A DNA stretch of 64,000 nucleotides from Ctenosaura bakeri (GCA_948474755.1 CAOLHI010002555.1:62001-126000); one strand, 5' to 3'; shown: positions 47,531 through 60,275, numbered from the stretch's first letter. The notes: a model not told the origin generated them from the letters alone. Numbers and translations: made by a program.

Positions 47531-50500
47531 TTAATGAATTTCAGAAAAAGATATTCCAGATGGAATGATTATATGTCTTATCCAGACCCTAGAAAAGTTA
47601 CTTTCTTGGATAATAGCTCCCAAAATCTTCCAACCATCATAGTCATTGCCTATACAGACCAAGAAAAAAACAGTGTTTCCCACTATTTACAACCTCTCCA
47701 AAATGTATCTGACAGATCATTCCTAATTCTGAGAAATCTTAGGAGGCACAGATACCACTCCGATGTCACTTTAACAGTGATTTCTTTTAATATTGGGGAC
47801 AACAGTTCATGTAGGGGAGATCTCCAATGTCTATCCCATTTTCTCTTCAAGTTGTAGCTCAAGTGAAGCTTCCCAAGTCCCCTTACAATCTTTGGTAGAC
47901 CCATACATAGCCTTGATGATCACTTGTAATGACACACATGTCAGTCCCTTAACCCTGTTTATAGTATCAAGGCAGCAAGGTTCAAAAATTGTGAGGGAAT
48001 GGGATGGACCATAAGATCTGCAGGTTTGTTTGTTTTTTGTTTTGTTTTTCCAGTCGTCCATGGGTATGTTCTTCCACTTTTTCCTAGAATTGCCCTTCTG
48101 ATATAGTTCTGCCATTAATAAGCACAGCCTTAAATTTCTAGATAGTATTCTGCTTCCATGAAGAAGTGACATAACTTTGTGGTATAGACTGTTATTGTCA
48201 TTGGAGATTCAATAAATAGCTCTGGCATAAAGATGTTTCCACACAGTAGATTTCTGTAAGCACAATGTTTGCTTTATGTGAACTTTTCTGTTTTGTGTCA
48301 ACTTACCACTTCTTAGACAGTAAGTGCAAGATATTCCCACACACAACATTTCTATATTATACCCACTCCTAATCTGGATCAAAGCATCTGTTTCATTGTA
48401 GCTACAAAATACTGGTCACTCAAACTGCTCTTCTGATCAAACAAAACAATTCCTCTCTTCCAAGCCGATTTGATATCACATTAATTGTAATTTCCTCCTT
48501 CTGTTTCTAAAATTGAGTTAATTATTTCTTGAAAACATGCCAGTCTTTTTTACTTATAGGTAAATCAAATCATCTAGTAATAAATTTATCCCAACAAAGT
48601 TCCACTAATATGGAAAAATAGCAAAGAAACATCTCATGTTAAGTTTGAAGGCTTTTTTTTTAAAAAAAAGAAACAGCAAAGACTAAGGAAGAAGTTCAAA
48701 AATAGGAATTTAATTAATGTAATATATTATCTGAGCAGCTGCAGATTAAATCAAAGCAAAACCATTCTCACTCTTTAATATCTAAAAGTCAAGGCATCCT
48801 TTCATATCAAGCACATGTTCTTTCTTTCCAAACTATAGCAGAAGATGCCATATTGTAAAAATGAATCATTATCTCAGTACTTCAGATTTTTGGCCTAAAA
48901 ATAATTGGAACTGCTGAAAGGAGCATCTTAGGATTCAATTAATGAAGAATGTTCTGCTCACTAGTAGAGTAGAATAGAAACTTAACATTATAACTTAAGC
49001 AAATTAGACGTTTATTTGTACAAAATATTCAGTAAAGGAACACTAAGAAAACACTATTGCACATTCATATAGTGTAAGGGAACATCCATCCATGCATACA
49101 GTGGGATAATCAACAGAATGAAGAAATAGAAAGACATTAGTAACACTATTCTGAAAATATGAATAAGAAAATAAAGGCAATACTACTGTAAGAGCACATG
49201 TACAAAGAAATCAGTAAAAGCAAACGAAGAATGACTAGACTGCGAGGCAATATACTGCATATCCTTATCAAAACGTTGTTTTTTTCCTAGCCTATGTAAT
49301 GGGGCACAAGGCTGTATCATGACATGACATATTTCCCAGGGCCATTCTTTGAGAAAGTGTGGAATATTCTGTCCAAAATTTCAAAGGCAACATTACTAAG
49401 AGCAACAAGATTCTACCTGAAGTGACAAGATTGAGGGGGGTGGTACTCAAGAGGAAGAGGAAGAAGAAACCTCAGGCAACTTGTCTTTAAATATAAATCT
49501 ATCCTCTTCATGAAAGTTCATAAATACACACACACACACACACACACACACGAGAGTATTAATCTCCTTTGGAGAACATTTTCATTCCCTCAAAGGACTG
49601 AAATCTGCTGGGACAGATGCTTTAATCCTATACTAGCTCTTTTAACATTTTAGCACTGTGTATACAGGTAAAAATCCAGTGGAAACATTCTATGGGTATA
49701 AGAGTTCCCTTTGTAGTCAACAGAACTGGAAAAGGGGGGGAGATTATAGTGAGAGAAGAGAAGTAAAACAATAAGTCCTATCAAAATTCAGGATCAATAG
49801 ACTCAACAGAGGTAAAAAGATGAATTCTCAGTAGAATGATTGGACCCACTAGAACATGTCCACCTTTTCAACATACTAAAAAATGTCTCTAGGGAAAAAT
49901 GTAATCAGTACCCTACATTTAACCATTGTTTCCTTATTGTCATGTAAATCATACAAGTCACACAATTCATGCAGTACAGATATGTTTCATATCATCATAT
50001 TTTCTAAGCAAACCAAGCCTATTATATTTTCATACGCAGTGATAGCTGACATTCTTGTCTGCTTTTTATCAGATAAGATGTTTGCTATATGGACGGACTT
50101 TTCAGTGAAGACTTTCATCAGCATAGCACAATAAATGTTAATCTGTTATTCTACTTCTTGGTCCCTTCTTTATATATAATTTCTTCTTCTGAAATCTCTT
50201 CTTGATGGTCCTCTTCAAACAAGGTACAGCAAGGACTAGTGGTAAAAAAAGGTGTTTTTCAGTGGTGATACCTTGGTTCACAAAAGGTTCACCTGTAGCA
50301 TCCCTGAAACCATTTCAATGTCATTTCAATGTCACATAAAATCCTTTTCAAAACATTATACAGATATATATCTGAGCAAAATCTCCACCATATGCATAAT
50401 TCATACCTTTTTTATTAGAATGCCCTAAAATACTTACAATTTGTCTTGTTCTTTCTGTACCTTGTCATTATTGTGTTATAGAGAACAACACTCCTGCAAT

Positions 50501-51254
50501 TTAACCTGACACATTTTTAATTAGAGAAAGAAAACCTTATAATCTTACTCACAAAATGGAATTATCAGTTTCTAGATAAATTACTTGTGACTTTTTCTAT
50601 CTTTGTAAACAAGGCTTAGAAAAAGATACCCCTTGTGGTACATTAATAATCTTATAAAGTATAGGATATGGAATTTTTATTGATATTGCTTTCTTACTGA
50701 TATTGCTCAGAATGGTTTTATCAGCAGCTACTAGCTCCCACAGAGGTATCATTAACCATTGTCTCTGCAACTGCTTATTTAATTCAGTGAAAAGAAACAG
50801 GCAGGTGTGAAAACTTCTATCCCAGTTCTGCTCAAGAGACTTTTGGCTACTAGTACAAGCGAGCATATTCATTAGCATGTACAATGTTCTGTGAAATTAA
50901 TTCCTTATGCCTAAATCAAAGCAAGACTGAGCAATGCCATTCCCAGAAATTCATCTCTGCTGTCAACAAATATCTATTTGAAACAAAACTTCTTAGGATT
51001 TGTCTTAGTTCCTGGCAATGGGCCTTTTTTGGTATAGGCTGAAAGACACTTAATTGTAAGTATTTATGTCCAACAAGACTTTGTGGAAAGAATGATGTTG
51101 ATTGTGAAAGCAACAAACATAAATGTGTTTCAGTGCTACAGAAAAAGAAAGTAGTGTGCTTCCAGTTACTGCTCATGAGGAATATTTTCAGACTGTTGAT
51201 TAACTTCTTCAGGAGGTTAAAAAGCAACTGCTATGAAGCCCGTAGTGTTTCCCA
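47531..51254. other. AT-rich DNA, no gene recognised
   Basis: Contains a (CA)n run at 49524, listed separately. The 107-codon frame at 47534 and the frames at 50597-51227 have no motif. Confidence 0.5.
49524..49551. repeat. (CA)n microsatellite
   Basis: About 13 CA units. Confidence 0.95.
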
Positions 51255-51486
51255 GAGCCCTTTTACATGACACAGTTGTCTTACTTTCATTCTCCTTTAA
51301 ATGCCATGGTTCCATCCTATGGAATCCAGAGGTTTGCAGTTTACAGAAGAGTATAAAGAAGTCTCCTCCAGAGAGCTTTGGTGCCTCTCCATTTACAAAC
51401 CCCAGGATTCCATAGGATACAACCATGGAAACTCTGGGATTCCATAGGGTGCAGCCATTGCTATAATTGTAGAGGATGAAAGGTCC
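51255..51486. mobile_element. Diverged family A-like palindromic MITE
   Basis: The ends are GAGCCCTTTTACATG and CATCCTCT-type sequence within AGGATGAAAGGTCCC. The interior carries the family's CCATCCTATGGAATCC/GGATTCCATAGGATAC arms and an AGAGAGCTTTGG centre. The right arm is partly duplicated (GGATTCCATAGGATAC, then GGGATTCCATAGGGTGC). It is a distinct subfamily. Confidence 0.62.
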
Positions 51487-51611
51487 CAGTAAAAAATTAA
51501 ATAAATAATATATAATAATTATAATAATTTGATAAATAATTCCAGACTCAGGGGTGTATTTCCAGGAGACCATACTTTTCCCCACTATTTGCATATCTGA
51601 GATCTTTCTGC

Positions 51612-51820
51612 TTGTAGCCAAGTAGTGTAGTGGTTAAATGCCGGTACTGCAGTCACAAGGTTGTGAGTTCAGTCCTGCCAGGCTCCAGGTTGACGCAGCC
51701 TTCCATCCTTCCACATATCAGTAAAATGAGTACCCAGTTTATTGGGGGCAATTAGCTAACACATTGTAAACTGCTTAGAAAACACTCAGCTGATAAGCGG
51801 TATAGAAATATACATGCTAT
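51612..51820 (+). mobile_element. tRNA-derived SINE (Sauria-like), plus strand
   Basis: The head GTAGCCAAGTAGTGTAGTGG is followed by TTAAATGCCGGTACTGCAG and a B-box-like GAGTTCAGTCC. Then come CAGTAAAATGAGTACCCAG and TGATAAGCGGTATAGAAATA, ending in a short TGCTAT repeat (CATGCTATTGCTATG). It has the same family order as 44714. Confidence 0.82.
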
Positions 51821-52220
51821 TGCTATGTTCAATGCTACTAACCATCCTATTAAAGTGATGTAAATACACTTTATTACATAAGAATGGAGCAGGGGATAAA
51901 GCAAATCAGAGTACACATGTTATTCTCATGGTCTTATTAATAGCTAGAGTTGTGGGGCTAAATGAAGAAACGGAATGTATGTAGAGGTTTCAGACAGGTA
52001 AGACAAATGTCAGATGAGGACAGGGGCGTGTGCAGCAGGATTTTTCTTTTCAGAGAAGGGTAAAATAAGAAGGGGAAGACTCAAGGAAGAGCTGAATTCT
52101 GAAATGAAGAAGAAAGCAATGTTGTAGAGAAGAATGAAGCCTATCAGAAGAAGGAAGGGAAACAAAGAGGCCAAGCTTTTTCTTTGGATAGTGAATAGCA
52201 TTAAAAAGTACCTCTAATCA

Positions 52221-52331
52221 TTGTTGTTATTAACTGCCATTAAATCAATGTTGACATATAATAGCCCAATGAGTGAGAGATCTTTAGTCACTCTATCATC
52301 AACAGCTCTGTGCGAGTCTTGCAGACACAGG
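52221..52331. repeat. Old interspersed repeat, GTTGTTATTAACTGCC type
   Basis: TTGTTGTTATTAACTGCCAT followed by AATAGCCCAATGAGTGAGAG, ATCAACAGCTCTGTGCGAG and TCTTGCAGACACAGG. I recall a widespread reptilian repeat of this form (ACTGCCATCAAGTC...CAACAGCTCTGCTCAGGTCTTGCA). The class is unknown to me. Confidence 0.35.
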
Positions 52332-54716
52332 ACCATATCTTTAATATTTACCTTTTGTTTGTTTGTTTGCTTTACTTCCAGAAAGAAAAAAAGATAAAAA
52401 GTATGAATACTGAAGAATAACTGTGCTCCACGTTTTGATTGAATGTATAGCAACTTGGGAAGTGTGAGCATGGTGACATGTTATTAAAAATAAGAACTGA
52501 GTGAAATTCTTCTTTATTCCTAAAGTGAATGACAGTTATTCCTTAATGGAGAGATGGAGGAGAGTGAGAAGCATGGACATTTGTGGAAGGAAGAATGGAA
52601 ATGGAATGAGGCAAATGGAGAAGCGGGACCTGGGACATTAAGCAGATATACTTTGAGTTTTAGTAGTAGAGAGTAAGCCACACAAGCATTAGTGCTATGC
52701 GTTGTGAGAAGCATGAATCAGGGAAAGTTCAACATAGTTAAACAAGAAATGGAAATTATAAACATTATCATCCTATCTGTTTAACATGCATACTGAACAT
52801 ATTGTATGTAAACCAGGATTAGATTCAGAGAAAAAAGGCATTAAAATTGGATTAAATCACAAGAGTTATGACCTACTTCTCACAAGGCAAACATGTGTCT
52901 ACGTCAGCTTGCATGACATTACATGGCTGCAAAGTGAGGAAAGGGAGCTCCTTCTGCACACAACATCTGGATCTCAAGGAGAAGGTTAAGCATAAGATCC
53001 AAACTCTTTTGCATAACATGCCAACTGCTGCACACTTATCTACAATATTGATACAGAAAACATAATGTTTTGGGGTTTTTTGATCCAAAGTGGTCATGAT
53101 CATGTTAATGGGGAAAAGACATGGGATATGTGATATTGTTTATTGTTCTAGATCATTTAATATTTTTTATACCATTGGCTTGGTATTTTACTACCCACTT
53201 TGCAGGCTCAGGCTAGAGTGTGCAGTTTTGATCCTAAGGTTTTCAATTCTCTTAGAATAAATGTTTTGGTTTAATTTAAATGCAAGCTAACCTGTATTTT
53301 TCCTACCTAGTAACTAACTTTCCTAACTAACACAATTGTCAATCAGTTTTGTATTTCTCAGAGTCAAAATACAGGTGAATTAAAGAAAATTGTGAAAAAC
53401 ACATGTATGCAGGGAAATTGAATAAGAAATGTTATGTTAGGAGAAAGGTGTACAAAAATACCTGCATTTATTCTAATAATAGCATATTTATTCCAATTTT
53501 AGTATTCTAGAGCACACAAATCTCTGTAAGAATTTGCAAGTGGATTTCATTTACCAAAAAAAAAAATAAAAAAAAATCACAAAGTGTTATAGATGCAAGG
53601 GAAAAAAATAACTTCTGCTGGGGGAAAAACTGAAAAGAAACATCCCATCCATGCCTTACTAAAGTTAGCTGTAAAAAGATCTTGGGAGAAAGCTTCTTCA
53701 AGAGTTTGTGGGATCTAATTTTTTTCTAGATATGGGATCTTTTTCTTCTTCATGCACTGCTTTAGTACCAGGTTGGAAACCTTGAATAAAGGGAATAAAA
53801 TGGTCCCAAAGAAAGGTTTGAAAGAACACTATAAATACTACAGATATCTGAACCTATGGACTACCCACATAGAAGTCCACTAGGGAAGCACATAAAAATT
53901 GTTCAGAGCTAATAAGGAGACACTCTGGATATGTCAAATAAAATAATCATAATAACAGTAAATGATAAAAAAGGTTCTAATCAGGTACAACATATGAGTT
54001 TCATACTGTCAAATTACAGATCATTTGTCCAGCTATTAACTGATTCAAAAACAGTGACAGGAACAGGATTGCTTTTCCTCAGTGTAGGAACTGGCAAAAC
54101 CATCTCTGAGTATTCCTTGCCTAAGAAAACCTTATGAAATTCATGGGGTCAAATAAGTCAACAAGAGACTTGAAGGCACATACTTACATAATTTGCTGTC
54201 ATGTCCTAAAAATATGCCTTCATCCTTTTCATTTTAATTTAAGTTAGAAAATGAGTCAGTTGAGAGACAGAAAGAAAAGAATACTGAATCCTTGTCATGT
54301 ATTAAAGCCCTGACATACTTACTTCTAATAGTAAGGCAAAAAGATAATTGGTGAACTACTTGCATTTTCAGGGCAAAGGGTTTAAAGAAAGGGTCACTGC
54401 TACCTACTCCTTTATATTCTGCCACTGTCATTCAGTCTGTAAAACGCTTCTGTGATTTTATCCACTTAAAGAATTAACCCTGTTCAGCTTCACTTGTAAG
54501 ACAGGTAATTTTACCATTGTTAATTTTTTTTTCAGATGTCTCCATATATCTGGAAGAGATGATAATTAGTTTCATTCTTAAAACTGTCTGAAGGAAGCAC
54601 TGAATTTTCAGAGTGAGTCATAGAAGTTTCTCCTTTAACTTACCCAAACTGCTTCATGAAGTTAAACTGCAACCTTGACTGTAAGTAAGGTCACGCTGCT
54701 GGAGCTGTACAAATTG

Positions 54717-54770
54717 TGCATGTGTGTGTGCGTGTGCGTGTGTGCGCATGCATGCATGTATGCACACACA
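54717..54770. repeat. (GT)/(GC)/(CATG) alternating tract
   Basis: Alternating purine-pyrimidine sequence (TGTGTG, CGTGTGCG, GCATGCATGCATG), prone to Z-DNA. Confidence 0.9.
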
Positions 54771-55775
54771 GAACCTAAGTTATGTGTAATTCATGATAGG
54801 TAAAGGATTACTTGTATTATGGGTATTTTTTTCTTCTTTATCCCCATTGTCACATCCCTTTATGGCTGGAAGTGTTTATCTCAATGTCATGCTTGTTTGT
54901 AATTTCCTGCGTAGCCCTTTCATTCTTGTGGTTCATCACCTGTAGAGAGAGAAAAAAGATACTTTAGTTTTTCAGCCACATTAGACCCCACTTTATGCTG
55001 CCATGTGTACATGGCAGCTACTTCTAGGGCCTCTCTAGTCTAAGAGTTCATACCAATACTGGGAAAAACCTGTTTCTAGACATTGGCAGTTTAACTAGAT
55101 TCAGCTCCCCATTTTTCTCACATCAGTTTAGATGATGTCTAATCTAAATGGAAATAATAGTAAATACAGAATGATGTTATTTTTTTATCTTCTCCCCATA
55201 AGGATTTATCTCTCTTACCTTCTCCTTTTTATTTCTTTGCCTTGCCAATCAAAACAATCAGAACCTCCACTTTTTTCTGTATGCCTTTGAAGACTGATTG
55301 CTCATGGAAAAAATGTGCTGTAGGTTTACAATTGTTGTTGTGTTATCATGGTTATGATAGGTCTGGTGAGAGCACTAGATATCCTTTCGATATCGGATAA
55401 TTTGGCCTTTACTTGACCTTTCTCTGCCACCCTACTCAGTGTGTTTGCAGAGGTCCACTGGACAAGCACGCATTGGGTGCGGCCGTTAATGGTTGTACAT
55501 TCCAAACCTCATTCAGGCAGGTAACTTAAGCCTCTCCGTTGCTTTAGGGAAAAACCTCCCTGCAAACTGGCTTTGCTCAATGCAAATCTATACAAAGACG
55601 TACAGCCACAAACCAAGTCATTCCTTTATACTGAGCCATTTACATACTGGCCATACTATTGTTGTTGAGCACTAAGCCCATCATGTAAAACCTGACCTTT
55701 TCCAACTCCTTTGTCCAGCTCCAAATCTCCTTTGTTCTCACCGAGCATGGCACAGCTTGTAGGTAAAATCCACCC

Positions 55776-55783
55776 TATAAAAG
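55776..55783 (+). promoter_or_regulatory. LTR TATA box
   Basis: TATAAAAG in the context CCCTATAAAAGGTCCCC, shared with the minus-strand LTR. Confidence 0.78.
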
Positions 55784-56011
55784 GTCCCCATTTTCGGGAC
55801 TTCCTCGGAACACTTTGGACTTCCATCCCACCTTGCTGTCAGTTTGTCCAGTGAACTCCCCTCAGCGAACTGCACTGAGCTTCCATCCCTGCAACCTCAT
55901 CTTCTCTCCAGGACTACGAGACTAGGTGTCGTATTACCCATTCCCCAAAGCTCTCCATTTCTATTTCTCAGTTAGTTAGTGTACGTCTTGTCTTTCATGT
56001 TTCTTGTCTTC

Positions 56012-56017
56012 AATAAA
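56012..56017 (+). promoter_or_regulatory. LTR polyadenylation signal
   Basis: AATAAA about 230 bp after the TATA box, followed by a TTATTTGTTA stretch. Confidence 0.78.
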
Positions 56018-56779
56018 ATATTATTTGTTACTTTAAAACCTTGTCCAGCTGCTCTCTGACCTGACACTGTATACATGGGGTGAAAGATCCTAGCTAGAGT
56101 TACCTTGCCTCTCGTTAGCTTAAGAGAGTGTTCGAGCTTAATTTCCCCATATTGTGTTGTTATTTGGTTATTTGGTGCCCTTCCCGGGACCCCCAACGTA
56201 CAGGGTAACAGTTGTTGTTTTCATATTCATATAGATTAACTCTTTTTAATTCCATTGACAGTTTATTTAGAACAAAGAAAAATAACATTTTTGTACTATG
56301 TTAACCTTGTCAAATGTTAAACCATTTTACACAATCAAGTTCTTATCTTTTTACCTCAAAACTGGCATGGGCCATCCATAAACCTACTTTTCCAATGCTA
56401 CCATGTTTCAGATCAATCTACTGAATGAATATCTGAACATATATCTTAAAACTTATTTCCTCCTCCCTGCCTACCCCCGCCCAATACTTACCTGGTTGTA
56501 ATGGTGAGATGTGATTCATCTAACTTACTTTTAGCATAAGGCTGCAACAACCTCTAATAAACACAGTGCAGGAACTGCGGTGGGGAGGGGACAAGAAAAG
56601 AGTGGATTGGAGAGCAAACCTACCATGTACTTTTTCCTAAAGTTGTAGTACAAAATAGTGACTCTGTGTCTTTAGTATAGTGGTCAAGTCTACCTGTGCA
56701 TTCCAATATGAGTCCATCCAACTTTTGTAATCTTCAGGAGAAGGATTACTTTTTATCTCATCACCCTCATAAGCACATA

Positions 56780-57158
56780 TGGTCATGACACAAGAGAGGA
56801 CCTTCTCAGTGACTACTTCCAAGCTATAGAACTCACTGCTCCAAAAGAATAAATTCACACTTTCCCTGCTCTCCTTCTGCCACAGACCTTCTAATTTACA
56901 CAGGCTTTTAACTAGTTACCACAGAGCAACAGTAACATTAACTAGATGCTACAGTAGGATGTTTTAACAGAGAGTGTTATACTTTCTCCCATTATAATTA
57001 TATTTGTCTTAATTCAGTGCTTGGTTTTAATACGTTATTTTTATTAATTCTATAATACATTTTATTATTGTTTTTGTTCTGATTTGTTTTAGCATGTTGT
57101 AAGCTACTTTGGGTCCCAGACTTGGATAAATGGGGGTTCCAAAATAAATAAATAAATC
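56780..57158 (+). mobile_element. Non-LTR retrotransposon 3' end (L2/CR1 group), plus strand
   Basis: Near 56791 the plus strand decodes ERTFSVTTSKL, a stop, then NSLL in one frame, the decayed equivalent of the FSVAAxxLWNSLP tail seen at 27555. The 3' part has TGTTGTAAGCTACTTTGGGT, a GGATAAATGGGGGTTCC segment and a terminal AAATAAATAAATAAAT tail ending near 57157. It is 5'-truncated and non-functional. Confidence 0.6.
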
Positions 57159-59342
57159 CAGAAGATGCATTTTTTTAATCCCTCATAACAGCACTGTTTT
57201 TTTCTGCACCAGGGGCCAACATATTATACAAGTATTGGTTGCTCAAAGTACAAATAATTGCTGGCACAGCTAGCCAGCATCTTCAGCTATTATAGTGCAT
57301 TACTTTCCTGTGTAACCTACTGACTAAACCCCACTGAAGTTCCAAGTTCACTCTGGATTTTAAGTAGCTTTGAAGAACTGGATAAGCAGACATTTGGAAT
57401 GTAATTTCTCTGGTGACATACTTTCCATTTGTACTTTCCCTAGAATTTTCTTGGTTTTTCCATTCAGCAGCTTCCCCACATGGACTTTTCCCAAATTGCT
57501 GATGGGCTTGGCAAAACTGCTTTAGAAAGAGAATCCACTATGGAATGTCTGTACTATTTTGTCAAGGTACAACATACTCTGGCTTGTACATTACTGTGAG
57601 ATTCTAGCTCCCGGCATGGGAGTGAAAACTACAAGTCTCATTAACTTCTCCAAGTTAATATATTTTCTGTACTTATCAGGTTTTCATGGCAGCTTCCAGC
57701 TATCCTATTCAATTAGCAATCTGTGAATATTCTTTACAACAAGGGAATGTGCTAATTGCCAAATCATTTATTATCTCAAAGTTCTTTTTTCTTTTTTAAA
57801 AATAACATCTATTGATAGTCTAAATTATTTTTAAATGAATAAGAATTTAGGTACCTTTTTCCTAAATAATTGTAAAAGTAATTACAGTGAGCTGAGAAAT
57901 TTGGATGCCCAATAAAATGATGTAAAGCTGATGGAATATAATACGTACGGATACAGAAGACACAGGAATACCAGTGCTTAATTCTGAGTTTGCAGTGACT
58001 GACCAAGAAAGAAATCTCTGAGTAGCAGTAGATAGTGGAAACTGTTTACCTATTTATAGCTGTTTTTCTCTCTCTTTCAAATGCAACTTCCATGCTGGAC
58101 ATATATAGAAAAGGAATTGAAATAAAACTACACACTGTCCTTATACACATTTAAGATACAACCACAGTTGGCAAATGGTATTGCAGAGCTGGGAAAGGCC
58201 AAGGAAATCGAAATGCTTAAGGGACTGGAATAACTGTGTACTTTTGTGTAATAGTTTCTGAGGAGCACGAGAATACTGCTGCATCTGTCTTATGCTGGTG
58301 GGCTTCCGACAAGCAACTGTCTGAACACTGTGTGAACAAACTGTGAAACTAGATGGCTCTTTGAGGTTATCTGACATAGTTCTTTATATATTTCCTCCTA
58401 AGATCCCTGACAAGTCCTTTCTTTAATCATCATCACTCTCCCCTCCTACTCCTGCTCATGAACATGTGTGTTGTCTGGTTTCTCAGTAGCCATGAACTTG
58501 TTGGATTGGTATAACTTTGCTGACTTGGTGATGGTAGTGATGATGGCAGCGCAGGTAGTGATGGTGATATAGGCACACAGTGCAGCAGTAAGAGTAAAAT
58601 GTTATGGGCTGTGGTGATGGCAGAACAGCACAGGAAGCCATCTTTTTCAAGAGAGAAAGCTGTCCTGTCATATCTTGGACTGTCCAGACACTGACAGGAC
58701 ACCTTTCTCTGGCAGTGGTTATCCATTCATTCATTCATGTACAGAGCTTGGCCTGTCACCTGCCAATCCACAAAGGCTACTGAGACAATGTAAAAAATAA
58801 AAACAATTAACAAAGTCCAAAGATAAGAAACATTTTTTTTTAAAAAACAAACAAAATGCTGTTTAAAAACTTTCAAAGTAATCATAAAATACAATTTTGA
58901 ACTAGTCAAAACAGAGCCATTTCAAGCATTAAAGACTATGCAGAACAACACTGTTTTGACTTAAAAGAGATGAAACCAGCCTAACTTCCTTGGATAGGCA
59001 GCTGCATAAGTGGGATGTTGCCATAGAGAAAGACCTATTACAGATATGTCTCTTTTCCATCCTCCAGTGTTGCTTCACACTGCTACTAAAGTGTCTTTTT
59101 CCAGGATAATGCAGTACAAATCATAGCAGATATAAGTCATTAAAATGCTGCCAACCTCTTCTGTGTATGTGCATGTGTCTTTTTGAACTTCAAAGAAGGA
59201 CATGTTCATCACTGCCTTGTCTTCCAGGCCACAGAAAGCAGCTTTGAAACACTACAGCTTTTGGCCCTTGCCACATGAAGTCATCATCAGGCCAAAGTCA
59301 TGCATTGTTCCCAGTCCAGGATCCATGCTATCACATGACGTG
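57159..59342. other. AT-rich DNA, no gene recognised
   Basis: The frames at 58433-58734 (minus, 97 and 83 codons) have no motif. Nothing else is assignable. Confidence 0.5.
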
Positions 59343-59485
59343 GGCCATTTCCGCACTACACTCTTATAGCACGATGATTTCACTTTCAACATCCTGTGGA
59401 ATCCTGGGGTTTGCAGTTTCGGAGGATTCCATAGGATGTTGAAAGTGGAATCATCGCGCTATAAGAGTGTAGCGTGGAAATGGCC
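59343..59485. mobile_element. Family A MITE, minimal near-perfect palindrome
   Basis: A 143-bp element whose two arms of about 65 bp are reverse complements with few mismatches. It starts GGCCATTTCCGCACTACACT and ends AGTGTAGCGTGGAAATGGCC, with arm cores CAACATCCTGTGGAATCC and GGATTCCATAGGATGTTG. The loop is only a few bases around GCAGTTTCGG. It lacks the spacer found in other copies. No target duplication is clear (GTG left, ATT right). Confidence 0.85.
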
Positions 59486-59935
59486 ATTGTCCCTAACTAT
59501 TTGTTTTCCTGTCCCAATGTGTTACAAATCAGGCCTTTTCCTTTATCTGAGAAAAAAAAAATCTGGTAATGGCCTCCTTTCCCAACACAATCCCATCACC
59601 TGGATGAGTGCAGTTTCTCAATAGGGCTTGACTGTGCTTTCTATCATCACTGATCCAGGACTGCTCAGGGTGTGGGCATATACAGGTTGCCCCTCCCTCA
59701 ACTACTTCCATGACTTGGTAAGTTCAAAATCTATCACCTTTCCATGTATATTTTATATTTCTCCTTTGTGCCTTTTAAAAAAAAATACATTTTTTAGCAA
59801 TATAGCACAAAAACACAAAAATGTATGGATGTGTCATGATGTTACAACATTGCTGCACTAGTATGGCTTACAAAAAACAACAACAGCCAGTCACAAGCTG
59901 TGGGTCAAGGAAAAGGATGTGGTGTGAACATTGGT
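59486..59935. other. Spacer before the DIRS element
   Basis: AT-rich with no feature. The composition changes sharply to CpG-rich just after it. Confidence 0.5.
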
Positions 59936-59984
59936 AGCAGTAATGCTTCTTCTTCGTGGTCTCTGTGCCTTCATACACTAGGAG

Positions 59985-60275
59985 CTTTAGCGCCTGCGCG
60001 GTAGCGTTCGGAAACTTCTAGAGCTTGTTCACTTGGCGGGAACCCCTCCCCCACGCCGGTACTGCGCATGCTCCTCCCGCCGAGCAACGGTCTCTCCTCA
60101 GTTCTTTCTCGTCCGCCGTCGCGTACGGAAGGTTCTTTGGTTTGTTCCTCTCACTTTTGTGCTTCGTTTGTTTTCACGGTTTTACGGACTTTTGGACTGT
60201 CTCTGACCTCTCTTTCGGACTCCCCCTTCGGCTTTTGGTCTTTTCGGATTTTCGCAGTTTGGCGTTCTTCGTCTT
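59985..60275 (+). promoter_or_regulatory. CpG-rich DIRS leader
   Basis: From about 59985 the DNA is dense in CpG (GCGCCTGCGCGG, CGTCCGCCGTCGCGTACGG), in contrast with the AT-rich flank. There is no TATA box in the expected place. A TCAGTTCTTT initiator-like stretch lies near 60098. It would act as a TATA-less promoter and 5' leader for the gag transcript. This is inference from position and composition. Confidence 0.4.

Larger units (their letters stand above)
51821..55340. other. AT-rich DNA, no gene recognised
   Basis: Includes a possible old LINE/SINE tail at 52221 and a GT/GC tract at 54717, both listed. No coding region is recognised. Confidence 0.5.
55341..56210 (+). mobile_element. 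Solo LTR of an endogenous retrovirus, plus strand
   Basis: Starts TGTTATCATGG and ends CAGGGTAACA, with GTTG on both sides (55337-55340 and 56211-56214), a 4-bp target duplication. It contains TATAAAAG at 55776, AATAAA at 56012 and a GT-rich region after it, the normal U3-R-U5 order. It matches the reverse complement of 6028-6898 along its full length with scattered differences. No viral genes, primer-binding site or polypurine tract flank it. The 60-codon frame inside is not viral coding sequence that I can recognise. Confidence 0.9.
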
